Below, piece after piece: positions 16,601 to 24,917 of a stretch of DNA of 50,084 nucleotides. Positions within the stretch are counted from its first letter, which is position 1; every line of letters starts with the position of its first letter. Under the pieces are notes generated by a model. The model did not search any database. It was not told where the DNA came from and worked only from the letters and a program-made list of their open reading frames with translations. The DNA is from JBCDGZ01 sp038750655 (GTDB lineage: Bacteria > Bacteroidota > Bacteroidia > Chitinophagales > Saprospiraceae), in the NCBI GenBank assembly GCA_038750655.1, contig JBCDGZ010000042.1, forward strand, positions 1 to 50,084. Direction: 5' to 3'. The translations under genes were made by a program, and so were the position numbers.

Positions 16601-16869
16601 CCAAGCCAGGTATTTTAGACAACTCCTGGGTGAAGCTGCGCGAGGTTTCACTAGCCTACGAGGTGCCAAAAGGCATTTTGGGCAAGGCCCGCATTTTTCA
16701 AGACTTGACGGTCAGCCTGGTGGGGCGGGATTTATTCTATATCTACACCAGCCTGCCCGATCGCATTAACCCAGAGGGCAGCAATGGCTCGGGGAACGCA
16801 CAGGGGCTGGAATGGGCCTCCTTTCCCGGCAGCCGATCGATTACGTTTGGACTAAATGCCGCTTTTTAG
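13609..16869 (+). CDS. SusC/RagA-family TonB-dependent outer-membrane transporter
   Basis: A 1086-residue outer-membrane beta-barrel that imports oligomers with its SusD partner using TonB energy. The order is: signal peptide (MNHLSTRRTIYLLFFQCLFLTSLSA), carboxypeptidase-regulatory-like domain (about 27-110, GQVSSEEEGPLIGVNVTIKG), the SusC linker LDEVVVTALNIKRQKRELGYS, plug domain (DVVNALSGKSAGVQV, NGVILITTKRGRKQ), then the barrel ending in ITFGLNAAF with the terminal Phe. The length suits the family. Upstream A/T-rich sequence has only weak promoter resemblance. The SusD gene follows after 24 nt and a PNGase F-like enzyme after that, which makes glycoprotein N-glycans or glycopeptides plausible cargo. 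Confidence 0.96.
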   Translation: MNHLSTRRTIYLLFFQCLFLTSLSAQQLIKGQVSSEEEGPLIGVNVTIKGSSLGTTSDLDGNFEIEVANDQAVLVFSYIGYIDQEVPIAGQQNLNVTLQSDAQQLDEVVVTALNIKRQKRELGYSTESFDGDEVALSNAPDVVNALSGKSAGVQVSSPNGVDGGTTRIVIRGNNNINANNQPLIVVDGVPLDNEPGLENIGRGVDWGSAINNINPLDIEDMNILKGPTASALYGARGANGVILITTKRGRKQKGIGVSYSVQHKIIQPYRYRDVQNTYGAGGPISLLEPTLPQDDEGNFLYPRANHSDNGPFGKSTFETFGFYSTGVSWGPRMEGQMVQWWDGETRPFDPQPDNLKLYFQNGHTTTHNLSFSGGGKLGTTRLSLTRTDHEAIVPNSGFDQTTINLGSNLSISSKVTADLAISYVNFQRQNSPTLGDDNDNSFGKGILYSWPRSYKGLEREINVNPDGTRNNYDGQYPFTFAPPHLWWNTYNNTTELDRNKLIGALSLTYEITDWLSATGRLGMDFTLNQFEERRNPTDLVGITDGYYGNELERNMVRNNEFLINARKDKIFQSPINASLSLGGTQWKRRRYGLRAAADRWVNPWLFSFENYGDEPPPITEVRFDKDINSLYAFLNLSYDNFLFLEMTGRNDWSSALPNSNNSYFYPSASLSFILTEALNLKWGPLSFLKLRGAYAQTASDTDPFQLDFTYQTSTFGGNQTAALPTTIPPIGLRPQQANSYEVGLNAGFFNDKINLDFTYYQINSFDQILDAPLPASSGANEIRINSGELENKGIEATLSIDVLRKRHFFIQTSFNIARNRNRVVSLGDGGAKVLELADIWGLNGPAIAVREGEDYGTIVGYDYIYHEETGQPILAEGGTHYLISENRVPVGNASPDFTGGWSIRMGFKGLTLRTLVDTKWGGDIYAGSYVIGLQTGQSPETLVERNGGGLPYTDPAGNTRNVGVVLDGVYADGTVNQEVVHYYFKYVPNAGGWGRFLSKPGILDNSWVKLREVSLAYEVPKGILGKARIFQDLTVSLVGRDLFYIYTSLPDRINPEGSNGSGNAQGLEWASFPGSRSITFGLNAAF

Positions 16870-16893
16870 CTTGCTTAAACCCCGTATTTCAAA

Positions 16894-18492
16894 ATGAAAC
16901 GAATGAGACAAATTACAATCTATACCCTTCTCCTCACTGGCCTTCTGTTCAGCAGCTCCTGCGAAAAGGGCTTTGAGGAGTTGAATAAAAATCCCTTCGA
17001 ACCCATACAAGTCGGTATTGGACCGCTGTTCAATAATGTAGTCGCCTCTCTGCGATTGGGCTGGAATGAGCAATTCTATTTGCACAATGAGACCCTCTAC
17101 AAAGTCACCCAGCAGGCGGCCCTGACGGCAGAGAATTTCCAGAATATTTCTATCGGAACGGAAGAAGTTTGGAACAATTACTACAGCACCCTAGCCCATA
17201 TTCGGGAGTTGGACCGGCGCTTTGATGAATTTGAAGGAGAAGAAGAGACTTTGAATAATGTGCGGGCAACCCTGAAGATTCTGCTGGCTTACAAGACCTT
17301 TCGACTGAGCGATCTGTTCGGTGATATTCCTTTTTTTGAAGCAGGCAAAGGCTTTCAGGGCGTCGATCTGGCCAGGCCAGCTTTTGATGATCAAGAGGCG
17401 ATTTACAAGTTTCTGTTGGAAGAATTGCAATGGGCCAGCGAGAATATCAATACCCTTCCGGAGCCGATGACCAGCGCGGGGCAGCCCTATTTAAGTTGGG
17501 GAGAGTTTGATAATTTGTTTGGTAATGATATGCGGATGTGGCAGAAATTTGCCAATGCCCTACGACTACGGCACGCGATTCGGATGGTGGAAAAAGATCC
17601 GGCTTACGCAACGCCAATTATTAAGGAGATTATAGAAAATGACCTGCCAATCATAGAAAAGGGGGAAGATGTTATCCTACGACCCCAGCAACTCGATTGG
17701 GAAAATCTGGGCCTCAACTGGTCCTTCCGCGAGCACAAAAAACTGCGCCTGGGTACCACCATGTGGCAGCAACTCTCAGAGAGTGATCACCCCAGCGGCA
17801 GTGGCATCTTCGACCCTCGCGCGCACATTTTCTTTGAACCCAATAATGCAGGAGAATGGGTAGCGTTTCCACAGCTCCTGGACAATAGCACGCCGCCATC
17901 GGGAGGTACTCCTTATCAACAAATCCGCGATGCTAATTACAGCTTCAAAGGGATGTCTAATATCTACTCACCGTTCAATTATTATTTGATTCGAGATGAA
18001 GACCATGTCCCAGAGCTGCTATTTACCGCAGCCGAGGTCCACTTCCTCAAATCCGAGGCTTTCCTTCGCGGACTGGGCGTAGCCAGCGAACGCGACGGAG
18101 CTGAAGGAGAATACACCGAAGGGGTTGTAGCCTCCATCCAAATGTGGCAGGACGTCATGGTCGGCACCAGCATCTGGGAAAATCAGCCGCCCCTCCTCAG
18201 CCAACCCGAGATTTTCGGCGTGGCCTTCCACCCTCGGATTAGCTCCCTTGGCAGCCCCGATTTACTACGACAAATCTACACCCAGCGTTGGATCGACGCC
18301 TTCCGCCAACCCTGGGAAGCCTACGCCTTGGCCCGCCGCACCGGCATGACCCCGCGCGAAGGCCCCGCCATCGACCACTTCCGCTTCCCCTACCCGCCCT
18401 CCGAAGCGGAAAACAACAGCGCCAACTGGTCGGCACAAGTGGCCAAGATGGGCGAGGATTCCCAAGGCAGCAAAGTCTGGTGGATGCCCTAA
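16894..18492 (+). CDS. SusD/RagB-family outer-membrane lipoprotein
   Basis: A 532-residue surface lipoprotein forming the substrate-binding lid of the adjacent SusC channel. Lipobox SSSC (Cys23) precedes FEELNKNPFEP, the usual SusD start. Helical TPR-like segments follow, including LLAYKTFRLSDLFGDIPFFEAGKG, MWQKFANALRLRHAIRM, and SEAFLRGL near the C-terminal third. The PF-type layout is closer to the SusD-like_2 subgroup than to starch SusD. It starts 24 nt after susC and is followed after 50 nt by the secreted PNGase F-like protein, so the three are probably one operon. Confidence 0.95.
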   Translation: MKRMRQITIYTLLLTGLLFSSSCEKGFEELNKNPFEPIQVGIGPLFNNVVASLRLGWNEQFYLHNETLYKVTQQAALTAENFQNISIGTEEVWNNYYSTLAHIRELDRRFDEFEGEEETLNNVRATLKILLAYKTFRLSDLFGDIPFFEAGKGFQGVDLARPAFDDQEAIYKFLLEELQWASENINTLPEPMTSAGQPYLSWGEFDNLFGNDMRMWQKFANALRLRHAIRMVEKDPAYATPIIKEIIENDLPIIEKGEDVILRPQQLDWENLGLNWSFREHKKLRLGTTMWQQLSESDHPSGSGIFDPRAHIFFEPNNAGEWVAFPQLLDNSTPPSGGTPYQQIRDANYSFKGMSNIYSPFNYYLIRDEDHVPELLFTAAEVHFLKSEAFLRGLGVASERDGAEGEYTEGVVASIQMWQDVMVGTSIWENQPPLLSQPEIFGVAFHPRISSLGSPDLLRQIYTQRWIDAFRQPWEAYALARRTGMTPREGPAIDHFRFPYPPSEAENNSANWSAQVAKMGEDSQGSKVWWMP

Positions 18493-18542
18493 AAGAATGA
18501 ACTTAATGCGAAAAATATTTACTGAATAAAAAATCAAACTTT

Positions 18543-21059
18543 ATGAAGAATTTATACCCCCTAACCCGACTTTTACTCCTAGCCCTCGGCCTGTGCACGT
18601 TCACAGCCTCCTGGGCGCAATCGGATCAATACCTTCACTTTGATCGCTCCAATGATTATATCCAGCTCGACAATGGCTCGCAGTACATCGATGATGCGAC
18701 GGAAGTGTCGATGACGGGCTGGTTCTACACCGATGAACTGGTCTACGGCCAAGGCATGATGGGCTTTAGAGGCAGCAATGGCTTCTACCTCATCCAGCTG
18801 GACAACGGAACGCTGGAATGCCGCTACCACAACTCGACTGGCTTCTACGAATATGTCGGGCCTGCCTTTACCATGCTACCGGAGGTGTGGCAGCACGTCG
18901 CCTGGGTCTACGATGGATCAGAGGTGAAGCTCTACATCGATGGGGTAGAAAGAGGCAGCGTTGCGGCGGCAGGTACTTTTGAGTTGGACAATATTGCCTT
19001 TGTGATGGGCGAGAGCCTGCTGCCAGGGCTGAGTTTCAAGTACGGTGGGCGCATGGATGAAGTATCGGTGTGGAGCAAGGCCCTAAGCCAGCAAGACATC
19101 ATGGATATTATGGAAAATGAGATCGATCCCAGCTCGGAGAAGCTAGAATTGTACTACAAATTCAATCAGGGCTTGCCCGGTGGCGACAATACCACTATCA
19201 CGACACTTAAGTCGGAAGTGGGGAATGGAGAGCGGGATGCTAGGTTAATTGGCTTTGATCTGACGGGCGAGACCTCGAATTTTAATGGGACCTTGGATGT
19301 GGGTTTCCAGGCCATCACTTTTGGGCAGCTGTCGAATAAGTTGACCACGGATATGCCTTTTGAATTGGAAGCTTCGGCCAGCTCGAACCTGCCGGTGAGC
19401 TTTTCGGTAGTCTCCGGCCCGGCGACCATCAACGGCAATACGCTGACGCTGACGGGGCAGGCCGGTGAGGTCAAGGTACAGGCCAGTCAGGGTGGAAATG
19501 CGACTTTCAGTGCGGCTGAGGATATTGTGAATACTTTTCAGGTCATCAATCCGCAGGAGAATGTACCAGAGATTGATCTTCGCCACCCGATGGCCACTGA
19601 TGTCAAGGTCCTCAGCTTGTCTCCGATTCGCCTGGCGGCCATCAGCAATATTGCTTATCCAGAATTGTTTTCGGTCCAAAGTGTAAGCTTTGAAATTGAT
19701 GGAACGACGATTATGGCGGATGATTGGAAAAACGAGCATTACACCGCTTGGTGGGCTCCTCCGGCCTACGGCAACTATACCATGACCATTACGGCCACCA
19801 ACAACTTTGGTGCTTCGGCGACGAGAAATGTCAGCTTCACGGTTGTCGATCAATCGGCCGATGAGACGGTCAACGCCATTTCGGGGGAACATGTTTATTC
19901 TAGCCGCCCGGTGGCCATCGTCGAGGCTATTCTGCCTAGTCACCTTGGAGCTTATGACCAAATCATTGCGACGATGGATGTGACTTGTGAGAGCAACAAT
20001 TGTGATCCTTGGGATCGTGTAGCGCAGTTGGAGGTCAAGGGGCATAATGGAGAATGGGTAGAAATTATCCGCTACATCACGCCTTACGGCGTTCCTTGTA
20101 ACCACAGCATCGACTTGACAGATTTCAGCTCGCTCTTACAGGGCAAGGTGACCTTCCGCATTACGTACAATACTTTCGCCAACGGCTTTGTCTATACCCT
20201 CGATCTGGATTACCGCGCGGGCGAGCCGACACACAAGTACAGCTCGGTCAGCCCCCTTTGGACCAGAACCTACGACTTTGGGAATCCCGACAACCTGCAG
20301 CCCGTCGAGACGCGCGACGCCAGCTATCCTTCTAATGCGATGACTTCCAAGCTCAAGCTGATTTCTACAGGCCACGGATGGGGAGAAAACAATACAGATA
20401 ACGCTGCTGAATTTCACGATGATACGCACCATGTCTGGGTCAACGGCCAACAGACGTTCACCCAGCGCAACTGGATGGATTGCAATCCTAATCCCGATGG
20501 TTGCCAGCCACAAAATGGTACGTTTTTCCACGACCGCGCAGGTTGGTGTCCCGGTGCGATTGCGCCTTGGTTTGACTTCGATATGTCGCCCTATGTCAAT
20601 CAGGGTAACGTTGAATTGAAGTATATTTTCGATGAGGATTACACAGATTTTTGCCACCCCAATAATCCGCTCTGTCAGAGTGGCGTCACCTGCCCCAATT
20701 GCGATGATGGCTTCAATCCACACCTCATCGTTGCCTCCTATCTGATCACTTTTGCCGATAGCCCATTGGACGGATCGGTTGTCTTGACGAGTGTAGAAGA
20801 GGCACTGCAAAACGAGCAGTTGGCCTTCAATATTTTCCCCAATCCTTCTAAAGGCTTGTTCAATGTTCGCATTTCTGAAGTTGTCAAAAACGTAGATGTT
20901 CGGGTGACGAATAGCATTGGACAGTTGGTCAAGCAGTACCGTGACAACCAGGCTTCTCCTACTTTAACCATTGATCTACAGGGCTACGCCCGCGGCATTT
21001 ATTTCGTAGAATTGCTCACCGATAAAGGCACTGGACTACAGCGAGTAGTCATTGAGTAG
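18543..21059 (+). CDS. Secreted LamG + PNGase F-like protein with T9SS sorting domain
   Basis: An 838-residue exported protein. A signal peptide ends near ASWAQ (about residue 25); a LamG/concanavalin-like domain follows (about 27-220); Ig-like parts occupy about 235-440. A region resembling peptide:N-glycosidase F comes next (about 440-735). Motifs shared with PNGase F are CDPWDR (487-492, D491 at the catalytic-Asp position), GHGWGEN, E623 in AAEFHDD, and HDRAGWCPG (663-671). A C-terminal T9SS type A domain (NIFPNPSKGLFNV to the end) closes it. PNGase F cleaves N-linked glycans from Asn. From remembered alignment, a second catalytic Glu position is occupied by N543 in ITYNTF, so activity is uncertain. 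The gene is third in the SusCD operon. Confidence 0.88.
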   Translation: MKNLYPLTRLLLLALGLCTFTASWAQSDQYLHFDRSNDYIQLDNGSQYIDDATEVSMTGWFYTDELVYGQGMMGFRGSNGFYLIQLDNGTLECRYHNSTGFYEYVGPAFTMLPEVWQHVAWVYDGSEVKLYIDGVERGSVAAAGTFELDNIAFVMGESLLPGLSFKYGGRMDEVSVWSKALSQQDIMDIMENEIDPSSEKLELYYKFNQGLPGGDNTTITTLKSEVGNGERDARLIGFDLTGETSNFNGTLDVGFQAITFGQLSNKLTTDMPFELEASASSNLPVSFSVVSGPATINGNTLTLTGQAGEVKVQASQGGNATFSAAEDIVNTFQVINPQENVPEIDLRHPMATDVKVLSLSPIRLAAISNIAYPELFSVQSVSFEIDGTTIMADDWKNEHYTAWWAPPAYGNYTMTITATNNFGASATRNVSFTVVDQSADETVNAISGEHVYSSRPVAIVEAILPSHLGAYDQIIATMDVTCESNNCDPWDRVAQLEVKGHNGEWVEIIRYITPYGVPCNHSIDLTDFSSLLQGKVTFRITYNTFANGFVYTLDLDYRAGEPTHKYSSVSPLWTRTYDFGNPDNLQPVETRDASYPSNAMTSKLKLISTGHGWGENNTDNAAEFHDDTHHVWVNGQQTFTQRNWMDCNPNPDGCQPQNGTFFHDRAGWCPGAIAPWFDFDMSPYVNQGNVELKYIFDEDYTDFCHPNNPLCQSGVTCPNCDDGFNPHLIVASYLITFADSPLDGSVVLTSVEEALQNEQLAFNIFPNPSKGLFNVRISEVVKNVDVRVTNSIGQLVKQYRDNQASPTLTIDLQGYARGIYFVELLTDKGTGLQRVVIE

Positions 21060-21083
21060 CTGTGTTTTTTCTAAAAATATCAG

Positions 21084-21120
21084 TCCTCCTGGATTTCCCT
21101 AAGGAAGTTCGGGAGGATTT
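21084..21120 (+). terminator. Strong terminator closing the SusCD operon
   Basis: A 15-bp stem (left arm 21084-21098, right arm 21103-21117, including three G-T pairs) closes a 4-nt loop CTAA and is followed by TTT. It begins 25 nt after the stop of the PNGase F-like gene. Confidence 0.8.
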
Positions 21121-21254
21121 CTATATACTGTCCTCCCTTTTGAAAGCGTTATTGGATAATATTGAGTATCTTATCAATTGATGGATAGGGTTTAGAGCGC
21201 CTTTATAATTTTCGACTTCTCGTTCGCGCTCCAAAGACAAAAAATAAAAGCACC

Positions 21255-23192
21255 ATGACAAACCAAGCAAAAAACAAACTGCGCAGCTACTGCGCAACGC
21301 TACTCTTCCTATGCACCTTCGCCATCATCGCTAAGGGGCAATGTGATCAGCTCTACAATTGGACAGAATGGACTCGCTTTTCTGGAAACAGTGCAGAGGG
21401 TACCATCAACCTGAATGGCCAATCCGTCTCCGTAGAGATGACCGCGAATTATACTTTTGATTCTACACCCCGTATCTTTAGGTACAACAACTTCAACGGA
21501 TTTAGCCCCAACAGTCCTATTCCCAATGCAACAATACCTAGGACTACTTGGAGTGTGGGGACCGGTGGTGTAACGGAGATGTGCTTTTCTGAGGTTGTGA
21601 GTAATCCTGTTTTGGTGTTTGCCTCTCTCGGAGCGCCCTCTACCCCCGTGACCTTGGAGCTGTCCCTACCCTATGAGGTGATTTTTGACGGCGGAGGCAT
21701 GGACTTTATCAACGATAGAACCATATACGGGGCCGAAGGATATGCGGTGCTGTTGTTTCCAGGCAACTTTGAATGCGTAACCATCTATTCCAACACCCCA
21801 GAGTTCTACACCAATATAACCTGGGGCTTGAACCCTCCCCTTTTTCCCGTAACGATCAGTGGTGACTCCATCGTCTGCGATAGTACCATATTGACGGTCA
21901 GCGGAGGATCCACCTATCTCTGGGACGGAGGCACCAGCCCCAATTCATCAGTCAATACTTTTTTCGAAACGGGAAATTACTTTTTGACGGTTACGGATGC
22001 TTTGGGCTGTTCGGTAGTGACCTCTGTAAATGTGCTGGTTGATAACACCATTTGTAGAGATTGTAATGGGGTACTCAACGGAACTGCGGTGCTAGATGAT
22101 TGTGGCCTGTGTCTGGAGCCCAATGATCCGAATTTTAACCAATCCTGTTTAGATTGTAACGGCGTAATCAATGGCTTGGCAGAGGTGGATGAATGCGGAG
22201 AATGCTGGGAGCCTACTGATCCCAATTTCAACCAATCCTGCGCAGATTGCAGTGGAACCCCCAACGGCTTGGCCGTAATAGATATTTGTGGAGAATGTCT
22301 GGAACCCAGTGATCCGAATTTTAATCAATCCTGTTTTGACTGTAATGGGGTAATGAATGGAACGGCCGTAATCGATGAGTGTGGCGATTGCCTGGAGCCC
22401 AATGATCCGAACTTCAACCAAGCTTGTGTAGATTGTAGCGGAGTCCCCAATGGTCTTGCCATCATTGATGACTGTGGAGAATGTTGGGAACCTACGGACC
22501 CCAATTTCAACCAAGCCTGTGCAGATTGTAATGGCACTCCCTACGGCCCGGCGATCATCGACGACTGTGGCGCATGTTTTGCGCCGAGCGATCCGAATTT
22601 TAACCAATCGTGTCTGGATTGCAACGGCATACTCAATGGTTCAGCGGAGTTTGATGAATGCGGCGTGTGCCTGGAGCCTACTGATTCGAGCTTTAACCAA
22701 TCTTGTGCAGACTGCAACGGCATTCCCAATGGCCCGGCGATCATCGATGATTGCGGGGATTGTTTTGCGCCCAGCGATTCGGCCTTCAACCAATCTTGTG
22801 CAGATTGTAAGGGCATTCCTAATGGCCTGGCGGTCATCGATAAGTGCGGGGAATGTCTCGATCCAAATGATCTGGACTTTAATCAATCTTGTGCAGAAGA
22901 CATCTTTGTCCCCAATATATTTACCCCGAATCACGATGGACGCAATGATCGCTTTCAAGTATTTAAAAAGACGGCCATCAAAGCCAAAATTCAGACCTTT
23001 AGAATTTACAGCCGGTGGGGAGAGTTGATTTATGAAGCCAACGATTTTGAGTTTAATGAGCATGCCAACTGGTGGGATGGAACTTTTAAAAACGAAGACA
23101 TCCAAACCGGTGTCTACCTCTACTATTTTAAACTCAACTACCAAAACGGGAAGATTCTGGAGTACATGGGCGATGTAACTGTTATGAGATAG
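21255..23192 (+). CDS. Secreted Cys-repeat protein with T9SS type B (gliding-motility) tail
   Basis: A 645-residue extracellular protein. A signal peptide ends near IIAKGQ, a beta-rich N-terminal region (about 30-265) includes SGDSIVCDSTILTVSGGSTYLW, an Ig-like or PKD-like part. Nine tandem 31-residue Cys repeats cover residues 269-547. The C-terminal ~95 residues (VPNIFTPNHDGRNDRF to the end) are a gliding-motility-associated type B sorting domain. The repeats follow DCxGxxNGxAxxDxCGxCxxPxDxxFNQxC, four Cys per unit, of a kind I remember from secreted Bacteroidota proteins. They may bind Ca or form disulfide-knotted stalks; this is not shown. The protein is probably exported and surface-linked by T9SS with PorP/SprF partners elsewhere. 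A monocistronic unit is likely. Confidence 0.9.
   Translation: MTNQAKNKLRSYCATLLFLCTFAIIAKGQCDQLYNWTEWTRFSGNSAEGTINLNGQSVSVEMTANYTFDSTPRIFRYNNFNGFSPNSPIPNATIPRTTWSVGTGGVTEMCFSEVVSNPVLVFASLGAPSTPVTLELSLPYEVIFDGGGMDFINDRTIYGAEGYAVLLFPGNFECVTIYSNTPEFYTNITWGLNPPLFPVTISGDSIVCDSTILTVSGGSTYLWDGGTSPNSSVNTFFETGNYFLTVTDALGCSVVTSVNVLVDNTICRDCNGVLNGTAVLDDCGLCLEPNDPNFNQSCLDCNGVINGLAEVDECGECWEPTDPNFNQSCADCSGTPNGLAVIDICGECLEPSDPNFNQSCFDCNGVMNGTAVIDECGDCLEPNDPNFNQACVDCSGVPNGLAIIDDCGECWEPTDPNFNQACADCNGTPYGPAIIDDCGACFAPSDPNFNQSCLDCNGILNGSAEFDECGVCLEPTDSSFNQSCADCNGIPNGPAIIDDCGDCFAPSDSAFNQSCADCKGIPNGLAVIDKCGECLDPNDLDFNQSCAEDIFVPNIFTPNHDGRNDRFQVFKKTAIKAKIQTFRIYSRWGELIYEANDFEFNEHANWWDGTFKNEDIQTGVYLYYFKLNYQNGKILEYMGDVTVMR
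22059..22895 (+). repeat. Nine 93-bp tandem repeats encoding Cys-rich units
   Basis: The array is exactly 9 x 93 nt, in frame with the gene. Each unit starts at Asp-Cys and ends before the next. Units are diverged at third positions, so the array is old. The residue before the Asp of the xD(P) motif cycles N, T, S, N, T, S, T, S, N, which suggests three-unit blocks were duplicated with one unit lost or gained. Confidence 0.93.
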
Positions 23193-23268
23193 TTAATTTT
23201 CCATGCTCACCCAACCCTGTCTCTGATCTCATTGGTCTTTACCAATAGAAACTAAAATCGCAATACTT

Positions 23269-23703
23269 ATGAAAATGTACTCCAAAATTTTCGCGCTACT
23301 CTTTCTGCTTAGTTTTTCTATTGGCTGCGACAAAGACGATGATGACAGTGTTGGCTGTAGTATTACCCAATTGGAGAATACTTCATGGAGGGTGACCTTG
23401 TATGAGGAAAATGATTCCTTTGCGGAACCCCCTGGCACCTACGTCCTCGAAGTTAACAGTACAAGTTTTACCCTCTCGCTAGACGTCAATAACTGTGGAG
23501 GGAATTTACAGATTTGCGATGACGATCAGCTGATCAACTTTACAGAAGCAGGCTGTACGGAAGCTTGCTGTGACTCTGACTTTGCCGAGTCAATGGTTGA
23601 CTTTTTGGTGAACGATGTTATCACCTTTGAGGTCGATAATGATCAGTTGAAGTTGCTCAGCAGCACCCTTCTGGATAAAAGGCTAACCCTAGTAAGGAGC
23701 TAA
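23269..23703 (+). CDS. META/HslJ-like lipoprotein
   Basis: A 144-residue lipoprotein; lipobox FSIGC (Cys20) followed by an acidic DKDDDD stretch, the type of sequence that directs Bacteroidota lipoproteins to the cell surface. The body looks like the META (DUF306/HslJ) fold: LENTSWRVTLYEE near residue 36, a central NNCGG, and a Cys-rich TEAGCTEACCD, then LLSSTLLDKRLTLVR at the end. The Cys pairs could form disulfides. The function of META lipoproteins is often stress resistance or protein quality in the envelope; here it is unknown. It stands 76 nt after the Cys-repeat gene and 75 nt before the OmpA-family gene, all on the same strand. Confidence 0.65.
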   Translation: MKMYSKIFALLFLLSFSIGCDKDDDDSVGCSITQLENTSWRVTLYEENDSFAEPPGTYVLEVNSTSFTLSLDVNNCGGNLQICDDDQLINFTEAGCTEACCDSDFAESMVDFLVNDVITFEVDNDQLKLLSSTLLDKRLTLVRS

Positions 23704-23778
23704 GAATCCGGGACTTTCTCAAAAGCTGTAAAATGAGCCTTGCCCTGTTCCTATTGCTTCTTTTTTCGTTAGGAAAAT

Positions 23779-24915
23779 ATGAAAAGTCATGTCATCCTCC
23801 TCCTGTTGTCCCTAGTTTCTAGTATGCTAATTGGCCAGAACCTTGTCTTGAATCCTTCGTTTGAAGAACTGGCCAATTCGGAGATGAAGGGCTATGCCAG
23901 CCATAAGGACCTCAACGAAAATCTACTGCATTGGACTTCACCAACACAGGCTACGCCGGACTATCACAATGCCAAGCCCAGCATTCTCCCGGAGTTTCAA
24001 ACGGAGCTGCAACCGCCAGCAACGCGCACCGGGGAAAAAATGGGAGGGATTCATACCTACGGCTATGTTAGTTCGACCTACTGTGAGAAGACCACGGGAG
24101 GGGAAATTCGGGAATACCTACAAGGAACCCTTTCCCAGCCTACGGTACCGGGCGAGGCTTATTTCATCCGATTTTGGGTGCGTAGAGAACAGCACAGCGG
24201 GGCAACCAATAATATCGGTATTGTTTTTTTGACCGAGGAAATCCATAATGAAGGTTGCTATCGATTGGATTTGACGCCCCACTTCAACGAGGAGGATTTG
24301 ATGGATGCTCCCTCCGATGTCTGGCAGCCCATCACCGCCAAATTGACACTTCAGGATACTTTTCGCTACTTCATTATCGGGAATTTCTTTTCCAACCAAC
24401 AAACCCAATTGCCCAATATCAAAAGCCGCGATTATCACAGCTATTACTACATCGATGATGTGTTTATTAGTAAGGTACTCACCAAAGAAGAAATTGCAGC
24501 ACTCAAGGCCAAACGTGCCATGACTAACACCGCCTCGGCGATGGCGACCAGCCTGGCAGCGGCCGAACTCAACAGCCCGATTCCATTAGAGGAAGTCTAT
24601 TTTCAAACCAATTCCTCGGCGCTTGACCCACGTTCCTTTCTACAGCTGAAAGAGCTGGCCAGTTGGCTCAAGAGCAGCCCCAGCGCCCGCATTCTCATCA
24701 AAGGGCACACCGATAATCGGGGGAACGAGACCTACAATCAAGAGCTTTCGGCCCGTAGGGCGGCTAGCGTTGCGGAATACCTCCGAAGCCAGGGGGCGGC
24801 GGAGCAGCAGGTCGATACTCGGGGCTACGGCTCTAGCCTGCCGAAGGTGCAAGCCGGCGATGCCGCCGCCTTGCAGGCGAATCGAAGAGTCGAATTTGAA
24901 ATCCTCAGCAAATAG
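23779..24915 (+). CDS. OmpA-family protein with N-terminal carbohydrate-binding-like domain
   Basis: A 378-residue envelope protein. The signal peptide (MKSHVILLLLSLVSSMLIGQ) is followed by a jelly-roll-like domain opening with LVLNPSFEE, the common start of galactose-binding/DUF642-like modules, up to YYYIDDVFI (about residue 230). An Ala/Lys-rich linker leads to an OmpA C-terminal peptidoglycan-binding domain (about 275-378). Its binding residues are D312 in GHTDNRG and R327 in SARRAASV. It is expected to hold peptidoglycan while its N-terminal domain faces another ligand; which side of the outer membrane is unclear. It is convergent with the next gene, with 2 nt between stops. Confidence 0.9.
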   Translation: MKSHVILLLLSLVSSMLIGQNLVLNPSFEELANSEMKGYASHKDLNENLLHWTSPTQATPDYHNAKPSILPEFQTELQPPATRTGEKMGGIHTYGYVSSTYCEKTTGGEIREYLQGTLSQPTVPGEAYFIRFWVRREQHSGATNNIGIVFLTEEIHNEGCYRLDLTPHFNEEDLMDAPSDVWQPITAKLTLQDTFRYFIIGNFFSNQQTQLPNIKSRDYHSYYYIDDVFISKVLTKEEIAALKAKRAMTNTASAMATSLAAAELNSPIPLEEVYFQTNSSALDPRSFLQLKELASWLKSSPSARILIKGHTDNRGNETYNQELSARRAASVAEYLRSQGAAEQQVDTRGYGSSLPKVQAGDAAALQANRRVEFEILSK

Positions 24916-24917
24916 GG

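Noticed and set aside
22059..22895. Several minus-strand frames and a shifted forward frame across the Cys-repeat array
   Set aside because: They repeat with the 93-nt period because the array lacks stops in those frames; the in-frame Cys pattern, signal peptide and T9SS tail support only the forward gene.
22059..22895. The 93-bp array as a CRISPR
   Set aside because: Repeats are contiguous, long, protein-coding and without unique spacers.
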